Shown here piece by piece: positions 50,972-60,229 of a stretch of 64,000 nt of DNA. Position 1 is the first letter of the stretch. Every line of letters begins with the position of its first letter. The notes below the pieces were generated by a model. That model was not told where the DNA came from. It saw only the letters and a list, made by a program, of their open reading frames with translations, and did no database searches. The stretch is from JBMDXB01 sp048594885 (GTDB lineage Bacteria; Acidobacteriota; Vicinamibacteria; Vicinamibacterales; 2-12-FULL-66-21), in contig JBMDXB010000063.1 of assembly GCA_048594885.1 (NCBI GenBank), positions 1 through 64,000 on the forward strand, given 5' to 3'. The position numbers and the translations under genes are program-made.

Positions 50972-51625
50972 TCAGGAAATATGATCCAGATTCCGAGCCA
51001 GCAGCGCGTCTCGCTGCGCGCCGGCGCGAGCGCGCTGCGCGTGCGCGAGGTACGCCGCGCGATCCGTGCCGGCGGCAATCAGCGCCGCCGCGAATTCCAG
51101 CGTCGGATCGGCCGGCCGCGCCGCGAGGCTCGCCGCCATGTCACGGCGGCCGTCGCGATCGCGCACGAGGTCTCGAATCGCGCTGGCGTGCTGCTTGTAG
51201 CCCGACACACCGCCGATGAGCACAACCTGCCGCAGCGCCTCGGTCACGTACGCGGCGTCCATCAGCGCCAGCGGGTCCGGACGCCCCGCCGCCTGCGATG
51301 ACTTCGCCTTCGCCGTCAGCCGAGCCAGCAGCGCCGACGCCACCTGCGGATCGCGTGCGGCGTAGATCGACGCACGACGGAGCGTCTCCATGCGCACGAT
51401 GACGGGAACCGTCGGGCCGAGCAGCGCTTCGGTATCGGCGACGAGGTTGCTTATGCGGTAGTCCGGCTTGCCATCGAACCAGGACGAGGCGCCGCTCCAC
51501 GGCAGGGACGCAGCGGAGCCGATGTTGAACGGATGACAGAGCAGGGGCGGACCAGCCTGAGCGGGACGCGCGCCGACGAGCAGGCCGGCAACGAGCAGGA
51601 CAGTTACGAAAGGACGAGAGAGCAT
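50972..51625 (-). CDS. secreted hypothetical alpha-helical protein
   Basis: 217 residues behind AGGAGGTCCGC. Signal peptide VTVLLVAGLLVGARPAQAG. The mature start GPPLLCHPFNIGSAASLPW appears in hypothetical proteins of related bacteria, from memory. The rest is helical and Ala-rich: IVRMETLRRASIYAARDPQVASALLARL, EALRQVVLIGGVSGYKQHASAI, DPTLEFAAALIAAGTDRAAYLAHAQRAR. No catalytic motif is visible. Confidence 0.65.
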   Translation of the reverse strand: MLSRPFVTVLLVAGLLVGARPAQAGPPLLCHPFNIGSAASLPWSGASSWFDGKPDYRISNLVADTEALLGPTVPVIVRMETLRRASIYAARDPQVASALLARLTAKAKSSQAAGRPDPLALMDAAYVTEALRQVVLIGGVSGYKQHASAIRDLVRDRDGRRDMAASLAARPADPTLEFAAALIAAGTDRAAYLAHAQRARAGAQRDALLARNLDHIS

Positions 51626-51630
51626 GCGGA

Positions 51631-51649
51631 CCTCCTATGTATCAGGAGG
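51631..51649 (-). promoter_or_regulatory. inverted repeat covering the ribosome-binding site
   Basis: CCTCCT-ATGTATC-AGGAGG lies just upstream of the minus-strand ATG at 51625. The AGGAGG Shine-Dalgarno of that gene is one arm, so in mRNA a 6-bp hairpin could hide it. Confidence 0.35.
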
Positions 51650-51740
51650 ACGCGGGCGGGACGCGATCGTTAACGGGGCTCGACCGCGATCAGAGGGTAG
51701 CCTGCACGGCCACCCTCTGCGTCCCCGAAACGGTCGAACG

Positions 51741-53168
51741 TCAGACGCCGACCGGCTGGATGTTCTGGTTCATCCGGAACAGGTTCGTTGGATCGTACTT
51801 CGCCTTCAGCGCGGCGAGGCGTGCGTAGTTCGCCCCGTATGCGGACGGCACGCGCGCCTGCTCATCATCGGGCATGAAGTTGACGTAGACGCTGCCGAGC
51901 GCGTGCGGCGCAAGGCGGTCGAACGTCTTGCGCGCCCACGCGATGCAGCGCGCGTCGTCGGCTGGCTGCGCCCAGCGCGTGTGCACGTTGATGACGAACT
52001 CGGCGTCGCGCCGGCCGAACGCCATCGCGTCGGCGGGGACACGCGCCGCGGCGCCGCCAAGTTGGCCGAGGAAGATCTCGCACTGCTCGGTCGGCAGCGT
52101 CGAGACCGCCTCGATCACTTCGTCCACGACGCCGTCGGTGACAGCGGCGAAATCGTGCGACTTCCAGTAATTGCGCGCGCCCGGTGTGAGCAGCGGGTCG
52201 AACGCCTGCTGGAACGCGACGTAGGGCATCGCGCCGACGTGTTCGCCGACCGGCCGCCCGCCACGCCGCAGCGGCTCGATGATGCGCTCCCCCTCGGCCA
52301 CATCGCCGCAGTACACGAAGGCGACGACTGTCACCTCGCGGCCGTGCCACTCGGCCGGCAGGAACGGCAGCGGCGGCGCCTTCCGGAAGACGAGCCAGCA
52401 GGTCAAGTCCTCGGGCATCGACGCGACGAACGGCCGATAGCGGTCGAAGATCTCGCGCGTGTCCGCGAACGGATGGACGACGAGCCCCGCGAACACGTCG
52501 GGTCCGAGACGATGCAGACGGTACTCGAACGAGGTGACGACGCCGAAGTTGCCGCCGCCGCCGCGCAGCGCCCAGAACAGATCGGCGTCGTTGCGATCGC
52601 TCGCCCGCCGCAGCTCGCCGTCGGCCGTGACGACTTCCGCAGCCGTGAGGTTGTCAACGGTCAGGCCGAATTTGCGCGTCGTCCAGCCGAAGCCTCCACC
52701 CAGCGTCAGGCCGGCCATACCGGTCGTCGAATTGATGCCGACGGGCGTAGCGAGCGCGTGCTTCTGTACGGCGGCGTCGAACATGCCGAGGGTGACGCCT
52801 GGTTCCACGCGCGCCGTCCGCGCGGTCGGATCCACGTCGATGGCGGTCATCTGCGAGAGGTCGAGCATCAGGCCGCCGTCACAGACGGCGTTCCCGGCGA
52901 TGTTGTGCCCGCCGCCACGAATCGACAGCAGCACGCGGTGTTCGGCGGCAAAGCGAACCACCTGCTGCACGTCGGCGGCCGTTCGCGCGCGCGCGATCAG
53001 CGCCGGATGGCGCTCGATCATGGCGTTCCAGATCGTGCGGGCTTCGTCGTAGCCGGGCGCACCCGGCCGCAGCACGGCGCCGGCCATCGCGGATTCGAGG
53101 CGCTCTACATGTGATGAATCGATGGTGACGGGTTCGCGATCGAGACCCGTGACGCGGGTCTGAGCCAT
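51741..53168 (-). CDS. FAD-binding oxidoreductase of the berberine-bridge type
   Basis: 475 residues behind AGGAGGACCA. FAD-binding domain: ARTAADVQQVVRFAAEHRVLLSIRGGGHNIAG (His for covalent FAD attachment) and GITSTTGMAGLTLGGG-like GINSTTGMAGLTLGGGFGW, DNLTAAEVVTADG, FWALRGGGGNFGVVTSFEY. The C-terminal BBE domain ends VNFMPDD...YGANYARLAALKAKYDPTNLFRMNQNI. The Cys used for a second FAD link in berberine bridge enzyme is not seen, so attachment is probably single. No signal peptide. Typical substrates are carbohydrates or aromatic alcohols. Confidence 0.88.
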   Translation of the reverse strand: MAQTRVTGLDREPVTIDSSHVERLESAMAGAVLRPGAPGYDEARTIWNAMIERHPALIARARTAADVQQVVRFAAEHRVLLSIRGGGHNIAGNAVCDGGLMLDLSQMTAIDVDPTARTARVEPGVTLGMFDAAVQKHALATPVGINSTTGMAGLTLGGGFGWTTRKFGLTVDNLTAAEVVTADGELRRASDRNDADLFWALRGGGGNFGVVTSFEYRLHRLGPDVFAGLVVHPFADTREIFDRYRPFVASMPEDLTCWLVFRKAPPLPFLPAEWHGREVTVVAFVYCGDVAEGERIIEPLRRGGRPVGEHVGAMPYVAFQQAFDPLLTPGARNYWKSHDFAAVTDGVVDEVIEAVSTLPTEQCEIFLGQLGGAAARVPADAMAFGRRDAEFVINVHTRWAQPADDARCIAWARKTFDRLAPHALGSVYVNFMPDDEQARVPSAYGANYARLAALKAKYDPTNLFRMNQNIQPVGV

Positions 53169-53222
53169 TGGTCCTCCTCCTTCAACCCAGCACTGGGGAG
53201 CCGGCGAACAGAGGATTCTACG

Positions 53223-55310
53223 TCATTTCCCGATGGCTTTCACGCGGCGGAAGCCACCACTCGTTCCAAGGCGGCGATAGAGGCCTTCGGCCCATTCGTA
53301 CGTGCGCGGGAACTCCCCGGCAACGGTGACCGGCGTCGGATGGAGCAGACCTGCGACGTATGGAACGTCCGTGTGCCTGAGGCAATTGAGCATTTCGATG
53401 GCCTCTCCCCTGCCGTCCTTCTGCGACGCGGCGTCCTGTGTCGCGGGCGGCGACTGCACGATGACGCTCGCGACGCGGCCGTCGAGCAGAGCCGCATACA
53501 GAGCGACCGCCGCCATCTCGCCGCGCGCGGCGATCGAGATCTGCGCCGCGTCGACGCCGGGCAGCGCCCGCGCGGCCTCGAGCCCGCGCATCGCGTCCCA
53601 CACGCGCATGCTGGCGATGCTGCGCCCGGTCCACGCCGACGCGCGGCGCACGTGCCAGTTCAGGTCCTCCCCCCACGACGTGTCGCCCGTGCCGCGCGTC
53701 TCGACGATCACGCTGATCCACGGCTGCCGGATCTGCGTCGCGAAGTCGTCGGAGGCGTTGCGCGCTTCGCCCGGCGACTTGAGCACGACGACGGCGGGCA
53801 GGGGCCCTTTGGCGTCGCGCGGATTGCGCCGGATGCCGTGCAGGCGCCAGCCAACTTCCGACGTGAACGCGAAACGCGTGCCGCTGCCGCCGTCGAGCGC
53901 GAACTCCTCTTCGAGCGCGAGCGGCGGGGGCGTGCGCGGAAAGTGCTGGAAGGTATCCGCGCGGAGCCTGTCCACCAGCTGCTTGCGCACGCGCCCGAGG
54001 TCGGCGGCTGTGGCGATCGCTGGCGCGGGGGCGACCTTGATGAACTCGTCATGAATCGTCGGCACGCGATCGCCGGCCGGAGCCCCGCTGACGTAGACCT
54101 TCAGCGTCTCCTCGGACTCGAGCTTCGCGGGATCGAGCTCGATATCGCCAACTTGCGCCGGAGGAACCTGCTTGCCCATCAGGTGCCTGATGAACCATGA
54201 GAAGATCTCCGTCCGGGATCGCTCGTGATAGGAGTGTCCGCCTGGCGTTTCGACAAGCCTGAGGTCCTGCGGCCGTCCGAGCGTCTGGTAGAGGCCCTGC
54301 AACTGCGAGTGGACCTTGCGGATCGAGTCAATCGGGAAGATGCCGTCCTGATTGGCGGAGGCGACGAGTAGCGGACGCGGCGCGATCAGCGCGCCGACGT
54401 CTGCGAGATCCCACATCGCCGTGTTCACCCACCACATGCAGTCGCAGTGACCGTCGACGACGCGATCGTAGATGTGCGATTCGAGCGTGGCGGTGCCGCA
54501 CACCGGCGAGCAGACCTTGACGCGCTCGTCCGCGGCGGCAATCCACCAGGTGACGGCGCCGCCGCCCGAGAGTCCCGTCACGCCGAGCTGCTCGGGATCG
54601 ACGTCCGATCGCGCGGCGAGCAGATCGAGTCCGCGGATACCGTTCAGCAGCTCGATCGCCGCCGGCGAGTAGCCGCGGCTGTACCAGTTGAACCAGCCCT
54701 CGCGATGGCAGCCGTGGTGGTAGCCGGCCGCCTCTCCAAGCTGCACCGTCTCGACGATCATCGTCACGAACCCCAGCTCGGCGAAGCGGCGCGGATGTCC
54801 CTGGTAGTGGACCTTCTGCTTCGGCGCGTGACCGCAGACGTACAGCACCGCCGGTCGTCGCCCCGTGGCGCCCGCCGGTACATAGAGGTTCGCGGTGACG
54901 TGGAGGTTCGGCAGGCTCTCGTAATGCAGCTTCTCGATGCGGAAGCCTGGCCTCTCGACCACTCCCGTCACCTTGAAGGGCACGGCCGGCCGGTCCTTCG
55001 CCGGCGCGAGATCCGCGATGCCCATCATGTCCATGTAGCGGCGACGTCGCTCGGGGATGCGGCGCTTGAAATCGGCCGGCGTCTTCAGATCGCCGAGCGC
55101 AGTGTCGGTGATGTGCCGCGCCTCACGAATGAGGTAGTCGCGAATCGTGAGGTTCGGCGGATGCGCGGTCCGCGCCCGTCTCAGAACCGGGGGTGTTGAC
55201 TGGCGCGCTGCGGTGGGCGCTGTCTGCGACTGCGAGAATCCGCCTTGGGGAACGCCGGCGACGACGGATGCGGCGCCGGCGGCAAGAAGCTCACGACGGG
55301 AAATTTTCAT
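53223..55310 (-). CDS. Tat-exported alpha/beta hydrolase related to acetylxylan esterases
   Basis: 695 residues with a Tat signal (SRRELLAAGAASVVAGV). The N-terminal hydrolase domain (about 120-380) has NLYVPAGATGRRPAVLYVCGHA, LGVTGLSGGGAVTWWIAAAD with the nucleophile Ser in G-L-S-G-G, ALIAPRPLLVASANQDGIFP and HSYHERSRTEIFSWF with the catalytic His. The C-terminal half (about 450-690) is a second hydrolase-like domain whose nucleophile position reads AARGEMAAV, so it is probably inactive. Expected role is deacylation of plant polysaccharides outside the cytoplasm. Confidence 0.8.
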   Translation of the reverse strand: MKISRRELLAAGAASVVAGVPQGGFSQSQTAPTAARQSTPPVLRRARTAHPPNLTIRDYLIREARHITDTALGDLKTPADFKRRIPERRRRYMDMMGIADLAPAKDRPAVPFKVTGVVERPGFRIEKLHYESLPNLHVTANLYVPAGATGRRPAVLYVCGHAPKQKVHYQGHPRRFAELGFVTMIVETVQLGEAAGYHHGCHREGWFNWYSRGYSPAAIELLNGIRGLDLLAARSDVDPEQLGVTGLSGGGAVTWWIAAADERVKVCSPVCGTATLESHIYDRVVDGHCDCMWWVNTAMWDLADVGALIAPRPLLVASANQDGIFPIDSIRKVHSQLQGLYQTLGRPQDLRLVETPGGHSYHERSRTEIFSWFIRHLMGKQVPPAQVGDIELDPAKLESEETLKVYVSGAPAGDRVPTIHDEFIKVAPAPAIATAADLGRVRKQLVDRLRADTFQHFPRTPPPLALEEEFALDGGSGTRFAFTSEVGWRLHGIRRNPRDAKGPLPAVVVLKSPGEARNASDDFATQIRQPWISVIVETRGTGDTSWGEDLNWHVRRASAWTGRSIASMRVWDAMRGLEAARALPGVDAAQISIAARGEMAAVALYAALLDGRVASVIVQSPPATQDAASQKDGRGEAIEMLNCLRHTDVPYVAGLLHPTPVTVAGEFPRTYEWAEGLYRRLGTSGGFRRVKAIGK

Positions 55311-55364
55311 GCGGCATATTTCCGCCGTTCGCGCCGCGAGTCAAGAATCCCGTTCCGCGCGCGC

Positions 55365-58037
55365 TCAGGGCAGCAGCCGCTTCAGATCCACGAACCAGTT
55401 CTGGACGACGGCAATCGAGGCGGACGCACTCTGCGAGGCGGCGTCCGCCTTGATCATCAGAAACCGCTTCCCGTCTGCTGAGACGTCGTACGAGCGATAC
55501 GGCCCGCTCGAGTAGTAGGGCGCGGCCGCGACGATTTTCGCAGGCACGCCGGCCGAGAAGCGCGGATCGAGATCGACGGCAACGCCCATCAACGATCCAT
55601 CCGGCGCGATGAAGAGGAGCTCGCGTCCGTTGCGGGTCCATGCGGGATGGCGCCCGCCTTCAGCAGAAACCTGCCACAGCCCGGCGTCGACATTCGGAAA
55701 CGGTCGCACGTAGACTTCCGTCTGCCCGGACTGATTCGACTCGTACGCGAGCCATCTGCCATCCGGCGAGATCTCCGGGTTGAGCTCATTGGCCGCGGTC
55801 TTGAGCAGCGTTTGCACCGACCGCTGGGTACCGAGCGTCACGACGCCGATGTCGAGACCCGTGTCACCCGCCTCTTCACGGAAGAACAGGCGCGTGCCGT
55901 CAGGGCTGAACGAGCTGCCGTAGCGGCTGGCGGTTCCCTCCGTGAGCCGCAGCGACTCGGACCGTCCGTCGGGAATGCGCAGGAACAGATGCCCCGCTCG
56001 TGCCGCATCGAACGTCGTGTGCGCCACGCGAGCACTGTCGGGAGTCCACACCGGATAGATCGAGACGCCGAACGTCGTGCGCGTCATCGTCTGGCGGCGC
56101 AGGTCCCAGATCCAGACGTCGGCGGCGTCCGCATCGCGCGAGTCGACGGCGATCTTCGAACCGTCCGGCGACACGCGCGGAATCACGTATCCCTTCGGCG
56201 GTGCGGGCACGAGCTCCTCGTGTCCCTGCCGATCGACCCAGACGAGGCGGCGCTGCGAGGAATCGACCGGTCCGTGGACGTACGCGAGCGTGCCGGCAGC
56301 CGCCACTGCCGCCGCGAGCGGGCTCGAAGGCGCCATCGTCGAGGTGCCGCCGGCCGCGCGATCGGGAAGCGGGACGGACGTGCCGCTCGTTTCGAGCCGC
56401 TCGACGTCGAAACGGATGGCGCGGAGCTCTCCCCCCGCAGCGTAAATCAGGTGTCCCGTGGGGACGTAATGCGCGCCCAGCCCCGGCAGCAGGATTTTCT
56501 GCGCGCCCGTGCCGAGATCGACGACTGCGATCTGCGGGCCACTGGGACCGCGCCCGACGAGCGTGACCAGCGCCGCGCGGCCGCCGGGCAGCACCTCCGG
56601 CCATTGCTGATCGCCGTTTTCGCGTTGCGGCGTCGTCAACTGCTGCGGCGTGCCGCCCTGATCGGACACACGCCAGAGTCCCGTTGCCGGATCGTCGGTG
56701 GCGAAGACAATCGCGCCGTCGGCCGTCCAGCTCCCGCCACGTCCCGCCGCGCCGCGCAGCGTGCAGAGCGTCACCGCGGGCCCGCCGGTGATCGGCACGA
56801 CCTTGAGCGCGTTCAGTCCGTCGAAGAACGCGACGCGCTGGCCGTCAGGCGAGATGAACGGATAGCGCGGCGTTCCGAGGTTCGTCAGATGACGCGGCGT
56901 CAAGTCGTCGAGCGCGCGAACGGAGAGCTGGGTCCCGTTGCCGCTGACGTAGACGATGGAGCGGCCGTCGGGCGAGATGGCGATGGATCCGGCGCTGATC
57001 TGCGCGTCCGGCGGCGGCACGATCGAGAGGCGCACCGGCGGCGGTTCCGGACGCCGCATGGCGAGCCAAACCCCACCGGCACCGGCGGACACGCTGACGA
57101 GCGCGACGGCCGCGGCAACGATCATGACGCGGCGCGAGGAGACCGGCACGGTGGCGGCTGCGGCGCGATCGTCCGTCCCTGCGAGCGCATTCTCGAGGGC
57201 GATGCGCGCCTCGCCGATGTCGCGCAGGCGGCGGCGAGGATCCTTCTCGAGACAGCGCACCAGAAGCGAGCGGATCGCCGGCGAAACCGCGCCGGGCAGG
57301 CGGGACCAGTCGGGATCGGCCCGGATGACCGCGGCGATGGTGTCGGTAACGCTCTCGGCCTGAAAGACGCGCGCGCCCGTGAGCATTTCGTAGAGCACGC
57401 ATCCGAACGCCCACACGTCGGCGCGCCGGTCGACCGGCTTGCCGCGCGCCTGCTCCGGACTCATGTAGGCGGCGGTGCCGAGGATCGTGCCGATGCCGGT
57501 GACGGCTGGCGTCGTCAGCGTCGGCGTGTCTGGAAGGCCCGTGCCGGCCGCCACGGGTTCCGTTGACTTCGCCAGCCCGAAGTCGAGCACTTTGACGACG
57601 CCGTCGGGGCGGCGCTTGACGTTGGCGGGCTTGAGATCGCGGTGGACGATCCCCTGTTCGTGCGCGGCTTCGAGGGCTTCGGCGATCTGCTTCGCCACGC
57701 CCAGCGCGTCGTCGTACGGGAGCGGTCCGGAGGCGATCAGGTCTGCCAGCGTTGGACCTTCCACCAGTTCGAGCACCAGGGCGTGCAGACCCATCGCATC
57801 TTCGAAGCCGAAGATCGCGGCGATGTTCGGGTGGCCCATCGACGCGAGGATGTGTGCCTCGCGCTTGAAGCGCGCAAGGCGATCGGGATCGAGCGCGACG
57901 CTCTCGGGCAGCACTTTCAGGGCGACGTCGCGGTTCAGTCTGGTATCGCGGGCGCGATAGACCTCCCCCATGCCTCCGGCGCCGATCTGGCCGAGGACTT
58001 CGTGCGGACCGATGCGGGTCCCGGTCGCGAGGGCCAT
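55365..58037 (-). CDS. Ser/Thr protein kinase with C-terminal PD40/TolB-like propeller
   Basis: 890 residues. The kinase domain (about 10-270) is complete: Gly loop GQIGAGGMGEVYRARD, VALKVLPE with the ATP Lys, HRDLKPANVKRRPDG catalytic loop, DFGLAKS metal-binding loop and AAYMSPEQARGKPVDRRADVWAFGCVLYEMLTG. One membrane helix at about 305-325 (MIVAAAVALVSVSAGAGGVWLA) connects to a periplasmic beta-propeller of PD40 repeats (ISPDGRSIVYVSGNG, ISPDGQRVAFFDG, FSPDGTRLFFREE, ISPDGRWLAYESNQSGQTEVYV). It would sense an external signal and phosphorylate cytoplasmic targets. It lies 34 bp behind the MtrB-like gene and may be in that operon. Confidence 0.88.
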   Translation of the reverse strand: MALATGTRIGPHEVLGQIGAGGMGEVYRARDTRLNRDVALKVLPESVALDPDRLARFKREAHILASMGHPNIAAIFGFEDAMGLHALVLELVEGPTLADLIASGPLPYDDALGVAKQIAEALEAAHEQGIVHRDLKPANVKRRPDGVVKVLDFGLAKSTEPVAAGTGLPDTPTLTTPAVTGIGTILGTAAYMSPEQARGKPVDRRADVWAFGCVLYEMLTGARVFQAESVTDTIAAVIRADPDWSRLPGAVSPAIRSLLVRCLEKDPRRRLRDIGEARIALENALAGTDDRAAAATVPVSSRRVMIVAAAVALVSVSAGAGGVWLAMRRPEPPPVRLSIVPPPDAQISAGSIAISPDGRSIVYVSGNGTQLSVRALDDLTPRHLTNLGTPRYPFISPDGQRVAFFDGLNALKVVPITGGPAVTLCTLRGAAGRGGSWTADGAIVFATDDPATGLWRVSDQGGTPQQLTTPQRENGDQQWPEVLPGGRAALVTLVGRGPSGPQIAVVDLGTGAQKILLPGLGAHYVPTGHLIYAAGGELRAIRFDVERLETSGTSVPLPDRAAGGTSTMAPSSPLAAAVAAAGTLAYVHGPVDSSQRRLVWVDRQGHEELVPAPPKGYVIPRVSPDGSKIAVDSRDADAADVWIWDLRRQTMTRTTFGVSIYPVWTPDSARVAHTTFDAARAGHLFLRIPDGRSESLRLTEGTASRYGSSFSPDGTRLFFREEAGDTGLDIGVVTLGTQRSVQTLLKTAANELNPEISPDGRWLAYESNQSGQTEVYVRPFPNVDAGLWQVSAEGGRHPAWTRNGRELLFIAPDGSLMGVAVDLDPRFSAGVPAKIVAAAPYYSSGPYRSYDVSADGKRFLMIKADAASQSASASIAVVQNWFVDLKRLLP

Positions 58038-58071
58038 CGTCCTGCGCGGAGGATACCCCGAAAACCGGTTT

Positions 58072-60219
58072 TCACCAGCCGACGAGGAGCCGCAGGGAGG
58101 CGGTGTGGGCAGTATAGGGACGCAGGAAGTAGCCGAGGAACAGGCCGCTGCCCTGGATGCCGAGAGGCGTAAGCACCTCCGGCTCGCGCGCGAAGTCGTC
58201 CACCCGGTAACGATCGAACCAGTGGGACAACGCCACGCTCACGCGGCTGGTCAGGTCGTACCGCACGTCGCTGCGCGCGCGGTGGAAGGCGTTGCGAACC
58301 GGCGGCAACTGCTCCGGCTGCGGGAGCGTGCTGTCCGGCGACAGCAGGTAGAGATACCGCGACTCCGCGCGGTTGAAGTCGTACGACACGCGGAGGCTGG
58401 TCTTCTCCGTCACGCGCGGCACTTCCACCATCGCGGTGAACGTGTCCGCGCTCTCGTCCATGTCGGTCTCCCAGTCGCGCGTCGGATCGTTGAATTGCGC
58501 GCCGGGGTTGGCCTGCCGCGATCGCTGCCGCGTGTCGTAGTTCTCACGTCCGTACGAGAGGCTGGCGGTGACGAGATCGGACGGCGTCCAGTCGACGCCG
58601 ACGGTGTAGAAGCGATGATGGTTGTCGAGCAGCCCGAAGAAATCGTCGGGCCGGTCGTCGCGGCCGGCGCCGATCGTCGCCGTGAGGCCGACGCGATCGG
58701 TCGGCATCACCTGCACGATCGTCGAGATGCGGTCGCGCGTGCGATCGGAGATGTCGAACTGCCGCAGCGACACCTGCTCGTTGATGGCGCTGAACGCCTG
58801 CTCGTCGAAGCCTTCGCCCGCGCGTTCGGAATGCTCGTACTGCGCGCGCAGCACCAGGCGGCCGATGTTTCTCGAATCGACCGACGCGCGGACCACGTGG
58901 TCTGTCGTCTTCTCGACGTAGCGGTACTTGCGGTCGTCGTGCTCGAGGCCGTAGCCGAAGCGCAGCGACGCGAACCGCAGCCCGCTGTAGACGGCGTTCA
59001 GATCGAGGAAGTGCCGCAGGTACTCGAACGGTTCGCTGTGGCCGAGCAGTGAGGTGGCGATCGCCTGGTCGGCGCGTACGTACTGCGGCTGGGCGAACGG
59101 CGGCGTGCGGTTGTCGAAGTCGTAGATGCGGAACCTGCCGTTCAGCATCCAGCTCCGCGCCGGGCGCGAATTGAATCCGAGGTTCGTCGCGATGATCCGT
59201 GCGTCCGCTTCGGCCGTCGCCCGCGCCAGCGGCGGCGCCGCAAGCGCCGTGTTGATCGTCTGCGGCAGGAGCGGCTCGTCCTGGCTCCACGTGCCGATCG
59301 AGACATAGGCGTGCGCACGGGTGCGGCCGGGCAGCGGCCACGCGCCGAGGGCGCTGACGGTATGCGACACCGAGCTCGGAAAGATCGCCATCCGTCCCTG
59401 CGCCGGATTGTTGACCGCATCGTTGAGCGTCAGCGGACTGTCCCACACGAGCTCCGGCACGTCGTTGTCGTAGAACGATCCGGCGTACCCGACCTGGACC
59501 AGCCGGCCGCCCGTCGCCCATTGCAGCGTTGCGTTCAGATCGCTCGTGTGCTGCTCGATCGGCAGCGGCACTTCGTTGGCCGCCGTGAAGCCGAACCCGG
59601 CGCCCCACGGTTGTTCGCCGCCACGCGTCGTGCTCGTGAAGCGCACTTGAACGTCGGTCGTTGTCGTCGGCGCGTACGAGAACCGTGCGTCCGCGATGTC
59701 GCGCCGGACGCGCGTCTCAAGCTGTGAGCCCGCGCCCGCCACTTCCGGCAGCGGCCGGCCCTGCAGCGAGTCCGGCAGGCGGAGGGCATTGCCGTCGCGG
59801 CTGAACGCCGTCCGCGTGTCGAGGCTGTGGAACCACGGAATCTGCGTCCACTCGAACGACGCGCGCAGCTTGCCGAACTGATTCCAGTCCGCGGCGAACT
59901 GCTGGTCGCGATAGCCGGTGTTGTTCGCCGAGAAGTTGAACTCCCACGTGTCGCGCGAGCGCGTATATCGCAGCGCGTTCAGCACCGGGCCGTCTCGCAG
60001 GTCCTGAAAGCGCTGGAACCGCGCAGGATCGCCGTCGATCGCGTTGACGCGGAACCCGACGTCGATTTCACCCACCTGCCCCTTTGGAGCCGGCTGCGCC
60101 GGCGCCGCCTCGGACGATGGCTGCTGCTGGCCCGGCGGGTTCGTCTGCGCGAAGACGGCGCCCGGCAGCGAGAGCGCCAGCGCGATCACAGTCAGCCACC
60201 CGAGATGTGTGCGGCACAT
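58072..60219 (-). CDS. MtrB/PioB-type outer-membrane beta-barrel of an electron conduit
   Basis: 715 residues. Signal peptide (WLTVIALALSLPGAVFAQ), a Gln/Pro-rich linker, then repeated amphipathic beta strands: WEFNFSANNTGYRDQQFAADWNQFGKLRASFEWTQIP at about 90, RRDIADARFSYAPTTTTDVQVRFTSTTRGGEQPWGAGFGF, and a last strand ending RLLVGW. The FRDLRDGPVLNALRY and QFAADWNQFGKL regions match the MtrB/PioB decaheme-associated porin family. It should sheath the decaheme cytochrome encoded 10 bp upstream and carry electrons through the outer membrane. No outer-surface MtrC-like cytochrome gene is present in the window. Confidence 0.82.
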   Translation of the reverse strand: MCRTHLGWLTVIALALSLPGAVFAQTNPPGQQQPSSEAAPAQPAPKGQVGEIDVGFRVNAIDGDPARFQRFQDLRDGPVLNALRYTRSRDTWEFNFSANNTGYRDQQFAADWNQFGKLRASFEWTQIPWFHSLDTRTAFSRDGNALRLPDSLQGRPLPEVAGAGSQLETRVRRDIADARFSYAPTTTTDVQVRFTSTTRGGEQPWGAGFGFTAANEVPLPIEQHTSDLNATLQWATGGRLVQVGYAGSFYDNDVPELVWDSPLTLNDAVNNPAQGRMAIFPSSVSHTVSALGAWPLPGRTRAHAYVSIGTWSQDEPLLPQTINTALAAPPLARATAEADARIIATNLGFNSRPARSWMLNGRFRIYDFDNRTPPFAQPQYVRADQAIATSLLGHSEPFEYLRHFLDLNAVYSGLRFASLRFGYGLEHDDRKYRYVEKTTDHVVRASVDSRNIGRLVLRAQYEHSERAGEGFDEQAFSAINEQVSLRQFDISDRTRDRISTIVQVMPTDRVGLTATIGAGRDDRPDDFFGLLDNHHRFYTVGVDWTPSDLVTASLSYGRENYDTRQRSRQANPGAQFNDPTRDWETDMDESADTFTAMVEVPRVTEKTSLRVSYDFNRAESRYLYLLSPDSTLPQPEQLPPVRNAFHRARSDVRYDLTSRVSVALSHWFDRYRVDDFAREPEVLTPLGIQGSGLFLGYFLRPYTAHTASLRLLVGW

Positions 60220-60229
60220 GATCGCGCTC

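Noticed and set aside
51624..53114. Plus-strand frame of 496 codons opposite the FAD oxidoreductase
   Set aside because: Antisense shadow; the minus-strand protein has all family motifs and a good ribosome-binding site.
55647..57566. Plus-strand frame of 639 codons opposite the protein kinase
   Set aside because: Arg/Asp/Ala-rich antisense frame without motifs; the kinase on the minus strand is unambiguous.
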